From NCBI GenBank assembly GCA_964483805.1, contig CAZADH010000060.1:1-24887 (forward strand): a stretch of DNA of 24,887 bases. Reading direction: 5' to 3'. Position 1 is the stretch's first letter. Each line of letters begins with the position of its first letter. A program made the translations under genes and the position numbers. The notes under the pieces were generated by a model. The model was given only the letters and a program-made list of their open reading frames with translations. It was not told the origin of the DNA and searched no databases. The DNA is from CAZADH01 sp964483805. GTDB lineage: Bacteria; Muiribacteriota; Ozemobacteria; Ozemobacterales; Ozemobacteraceae. Positions 22,069-24,887 of the stretch are shown here, piece after piece.

Positions 22069-23196
22069 ATGCTGTATCAGACCCACGCTGTGATTCATCT
22101 CGGCAACATCAAACACAATATCGAAGGTATCCGGGCCCGTGTCGGTGCAGGGCGCGAGGTGCTGCTCGCGGTCAAAGCCAACGGTTATGGCCATGGGGCG
22201 ATTGCAATATCCCGTATGGCTGAAAAGATCGGCGTCACCTGGCTGGGTGTCGCGACCGTGCCCGAAGGCATCCAGTTGCGTGATGCCGGGATCCGTCTGC
22301 GCATCCTCAAGTTCTCGCCGGCGTTTCCTGAAGAGATGCGGGCGGCCATCGACCACGACATCACCCTCGCTGTGTGCGAGCGCCAGAATGTTACCCGTTT
22401 GCAGGCCGAGGCCGCCGTGGTGGGGCGCAAGATCAAAGTGCACATGAAAGTCGACACCGGCATGGGCCGTATTGGCGTTGCCGTGGCCGACGCCCCCGCG
22501 CTCGCGCACTTCATTGCCTGTGAATGCCCGAACCTCGAACTCGAGGGCATGTTCACCCATCTGCCGATCAGTGATGATCCGGCAGGAGACGCATTCACGG
22601 CCGCACAACTGGCCGCTTTCAACCGCCTGCGCGTCGAGGTCGAAGCGGCCTGCGATGCCCCATTGGCCTACGTGCACGCGGCCAACTCCGGGGGCATCCT
22701 CGCCCACCAGGCAAGCTGGCTGAACCTGGTGCGACCGGGCATCATGATCTACGGCTTCTACCCGGGAACGACGACACCCAAGACGGTGCCGTTGCAGCCG
22801 GGACTGTCGTTCTATACGGCGATCTCATTCATCAAGCGGGTGACTGCCGGGACGTCGATCGGGTATTCGCGCACCTGGGTGGCGCCGCGCGACACGACCA
22901 TTGCGACCATTCCCGCCGGATATGCCGATGGGTTCAACCGCTTGTGGTCGAATCGGGGCAGGGTGCTCATTCGTGGGCGCAGCTTTCCGATCGTCGGACG
23001 GGTGTGCATGGACCAATCGATGGTGGATCTGGGCGACTTCGCCGAGGCCGCGGTGGGCGACCGCGTCACGCTCATCGGGCGTGATGGCGCCGAACAGATC
23101 ACCGTCGACGAGTGGGCCGAAAGATTAGGTACTATTACCTACGAAATCACCTGCCAGATCAACGCCCGGGTGGCGCGGATCGTCGAGGAGGCGTGA
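22069..23196 (+). CDS. alr: Alanine racemase
   Basis: 375 residues. The PLP lysine Lys36 is in LLAVKANGYGHGA. VKVDTGMGRIGV, the catalytic-tyrosine motif IGYSRTW (Tyr266), IPAGYADGFNRLWSN and VGRVCMDQSMVDLG are all diagnostic of Alr. It interconverts L- and D-alanine in the cytoplasm. Its usual role is D-alanine for peptidoglycan, but in this operon it can also turn the D-alanine released by OrtAB into L-alanine for further oxidation; that second role is inference. I choose ATG 22069 with AAAGG 8 bases upstream rather than the in-frame TTG 22033. The regulator gene follows 2 bases after the stop. Confidence 0.95.
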   Translation: MLYQTHAVIHLGNIKHNIEGIRARVGAGREVLLAVKANGYGHGAIAISRMAEKIGVTWLGVATVPEGIQLRDAGIRLRILKFSPAFPEEMRAAIDHDITLAVCERQNVTRLQAEAAVVGRKIKVHMKVDTGMGRIGVAVADAPALAHFIACECPNLELEGMFTHLPISDDPAGDAFTAAQLAAFNRLRVEVEAACDAPLAYVHAANSGGILAHQASWLNLVRPGIMIYGFYPGTTTPKTVPLQPGLSFYTAISFIKRVTAGTSIGYSRTWVAPRDTTIATIPAGYADGFNRLWSNRGRVLIRGRSFPIVGRVCMDQSMVDLGDFAEAAVGDRVTLIGRDGAEQITVDEWAERLGTITYEITCQINARVARIVEEA

Positions 23197-23198
23197 GC

Positions 23199-24716
23199 AT
23201 GGAACGCAGCGGCGATCGGCTGCAGGCGTTGTTGTCGATTGTGTCGACGATCAACTCGTCGCTCGATCCGGCGCGTCTGTTCGAAAATGTCATGGAGACG
23301 GCGCGCCTGGCGCTGCGCGCCGACGCGTCGAGCCTGATCCTCGAAGATCGCCGGCGCGGCGAGCTGTTTTTCGTGTCGAGCACGGGGCGAAAGGGTGAAG
23401 AGGTCCGCAAGGTTCGCCTGCCCTCGGGCGTCGGCATCGGCGGTTGGGTGATCGGCCATGGCGAGGCGGTCCGCCTTGCGGATGCCGAAAACGATCCACG
23501 GCACGATCGCACGGTCGCGCGCATGACCGGGTATCAAACGAAGGCCATGCTGTGTGTGCCCATCCGCTTGCATGGCGACGTGCTGGGCGCGCTGCAGGTG
23601 CTCAACGCGCTCGAGCGCGACGAGTTTTCGGCCGTCGATCAAAGTTACCTCGAGGCGATCTCGATGCAGGTGGCCTACGCTCTGCAGAACTCCCGATTCT
23701 ATCTCGAGATCGCCCACGAGAATCAGCGGTTGCGCAAACAACTCGGTCTGCGTCAGACCATCGTTGGCAACAGTTCGGCAATCGTGCAGTTGCGCGAGTT
23801 GCTGACCAAGATCGCACCCACCGATTGCACGGTGATCGTCACGGGCGAAAGTGGCACGGGCAAAGAGTTGGTCGCCCGCGCGATTCACGAAGGGTCACGG
23901 CGTCACAATGGGCCGTTTGTGCCCATCAACTGTGCAGCATTGCCCGAGAACCTGATCGAGAGCGAACTGTTCGGCCATGTCAAAGGGGCGTTTACCGGGG
24001 CGATTACCGACCGCATCGGCAAGTTCCAGTTCGCCGAGGGCGGCACCCTGTTTCTCGACGAGATCGGTGACATGCCGTCGCAGGCACAAGCCAGCCTGCT
24101 GCGGGTGTTGCAGGAACGCACGGTGCAACCGGTCGGGTCGAATCGCTCGGTGCCCATTGATGTCCGGGTCATCGCCGCCACAAACAAGAAGATATTGAAG
24201 GCGATCAAGCTGCAGCAGTTTCGTGGCGACCTGTTCTATCGTCTCTCGGAGTTCCACCTCGACATTCCGCCGTTGCGCGAGCGCATCGAGGATATTCCGC
24301 CCCTGGTCGAGCACGTTCTGCGCGAGTGTGAGCGCATGTTCGAGCGCGAGGGGCTGCGCTTGAGCGGCGAAGCGTTGCGGTTGCTTTCCGACCACCGCTG
24401 GCCCGGGAACGTCCGCGAACTGATCAACGTTCTGCGGCGTTCGATTCTTCTCAAGGATTCGCGCGACTCGATCATCGCGGTCGACGACCTGCCGCCGGCG
24501 TTGCGCGATCGCCTGGCCGCGCGACGCGCACGCGCCGAGGAAACCCCCGACGATCTCACCCTCGATTGCGTCGAACATCGCCACATCGACAAAATTCTCA
24601 CCCTCGTGCGCGGCAACAAATCGAAGGCAGCCCAGATGCTGGGGATTTCACGACCGACGCTCGACCGGAAACTGAAGCAGCGCCCCGGTGAGGCAACGAC
24701 CGATCCCGACGCCTGA
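23199..24716 (+). CDS. Sigma-54-dependent activator with GAF sensor domain
   Basis: 505 residues. A GAF domain at about 18-165 (ADASSLILEDRRRGELFFVS, then GIGGWVIGHGEAVRLADAEN) is followed by a short coiled linker and an AAA+ domain. The AAA+ domain has Walker A GESGTGKE (216-223), the sigma-54-contacting GAFTGA loop (263-268), Walker B LFLDEIGD (Asp287/Glu288) and the arginine-finger region. A Fis-type helix-turn-helix ends the protein (NKSKAAQMLGISRPTLDRKL, about 473-492). It should bind upstream of a sigma-54 promoter and open it by ATP hydrolysis when the GAF domain senses a small molecule. Position at the end of the ornithine operon suggests control of this pathway, as in other ornithine clusters with NtrC-type regulators. 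No phosphoacceptor receiver domain is present. ATG 23199 has GAGGAG 8 bases upstream; GTG 23193 is an alternative. Confidence 0.95.
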   Translation: MERSGDRLQALLSIVSTINSSLDPARLFENVMETARLALRADASSLILEDRRRGELFFVSSTGRKGEEVRKVRLPSGVGIGGWVIGHGEAVRLADAENDPRHDRTVARMTGYQTKAMLCVPIRLHGDVLGALQVLNALERDEFSAVDQSYLEAISMQVAYALQNSRFYLEIAHENQRLRKQLGLRQTIVGNSSAIVQLRELLTKIAPTDCTVIVTGESGTGKELVARAIHEGSRRHNGPFVPINCAALPENLIESELFGHVKGAFTGAITDRIGKFQFAEGGTLFLDEIGDMPSQAQASLLRVLQERTVQPVGSNRSVPIDVRVIAATNKKILKAIKLQQFRGDLFYRLSEFHLDIPPLRERIEDIPPLVEHVLRECERMFEREGLRLSGEALRLLSDHRWPGNVRELINVLRRSILLKDSRDSIIAVDDLPPALRDRLAARRARAEETPDDLTLDCVEHRHIDKILTLVRGNKSKAAQMLGISRPTLDRKLKQRPGEATTDPDA

Positions 24717-24719
24717 GCA

Positions 24720-24758
24720 CAGCAGGGGGGCCTTCGCCTGAGGATGTGCCCCCTGCTG
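24720..24758 (+). terminator. Probable terminator of the second ornithine block
   Basis: CAGCAGGGGG (24720-24729) pairs perfectly with CCCCCTGCTG (24749-24758), loop 19 bases, followed by TTTCG. It lies 4 bases after the regulator's stop. Confidence 0.65.
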
Positions 24759-24823
24759 TTTCGCAGGTCTTGCCGGGTTTTTCGGGTGGCGGCCAGCAAA
24801 CGCCCACTTCGCGCATCGGGGCA

Positions 24824-24844
24824 GCGGCACCATCCAGGTGCCGC
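24824..24844. repeat. GC-rich inverted repeat in 3' flank
   Basis: GCGGCACC (24824-24831) and GGTGCCGC (24837-24844) around loop atcca, extendable by a CGGG/CCCG pair with one bulge. No T-tract follows on either strand. The remainder of 24717-24887 shows no gene. Confidence 0.5.
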
Positions 24845-24887
24845 CCCGAAACGCCGCCTTCCCTGGCGGCAGTCCGTGCGCTCGGCT

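Overview
This is a high-G+C (roughly 60-65 %) bacterial segment from an assembled scaffold; a run of ten N lies at 8072-8081. A signal-peptide outer-membrane barrel protein, a secreted multiheme cytochrome c and an inner-membrane chemoreceptor indicate a diderm (Gram-negative) cell. A complete anaerobic ornithine-oxidation gene set points to an amino-acid-fermenting anaerobe. The lineage cannot be fixed from the window. An uncultured anaerobic phylum rich in SpoIIE-type membrane proteins, such as Candidatus Riflebacteria/Ozemobacteria, is only a guess.

Left part (1-9018), all on the minus strand: two consecutive membrane sensor-like genes. The second in transcription order runs off the window edge and overlaps the first by ATGA. 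The first, of 1006 residues, ends in HAMP plus a SpoIIE/PP2C-like domain that has lost its metal-binding aspartates. Upstream of them lie an ABC-F ATPase with a TTG start, a triheme cytochrome c7-like protein, and an unusual 766-residue protein carrying three tandem Cas4/RecB-like PD-(D/E)XK nuclease domains. Each nuclease domain keeps a four-cysteine Fe-S signature.

Right part (9079-24758): the oxidative L-ornithine pathway. Ornithine racemase (orr) makes D-ornithine, and the B12/PLP aminomutase (oraS, oraE) makes 2,4-diaminopentanoate. The dehydrogenase (ord) gives 2-amino-4-oxopentanoate, and the thiolase (ortA, ortB) gives acetyl-CoA plus D-alanine. A GlmL/MutL-type actin-fold ATPase probably reactivates the mutase. 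An alanine racemase next door can convert the D-alanine product. A GAF/AAA+/Fis sigma-54 activator closes the locus and is the likely regulator. The pathway genes form two plus-strand blocks, ord-ortA-ortB (9176-12470) and oraS to the regulator (16527-24716). They are separated by an opposite-strand block: secreted Cache-like protein, methyl-accepting chemotaxis protein, outer-membrane barrel.

The less ordinary features are the triple nuclease, a histone-H1-like Lys/Ala/Pro tail of about 160 residues fused to OrtA, a roughly 75-residue insertion in the GlmL-type protein, and the degenerate phosphatase. A short AATAC-N3-GTATT palindrome also recurs inside and just after genes across the window. 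No tRNA, rRNA, CRISPR array or insertion sequence was recognised.
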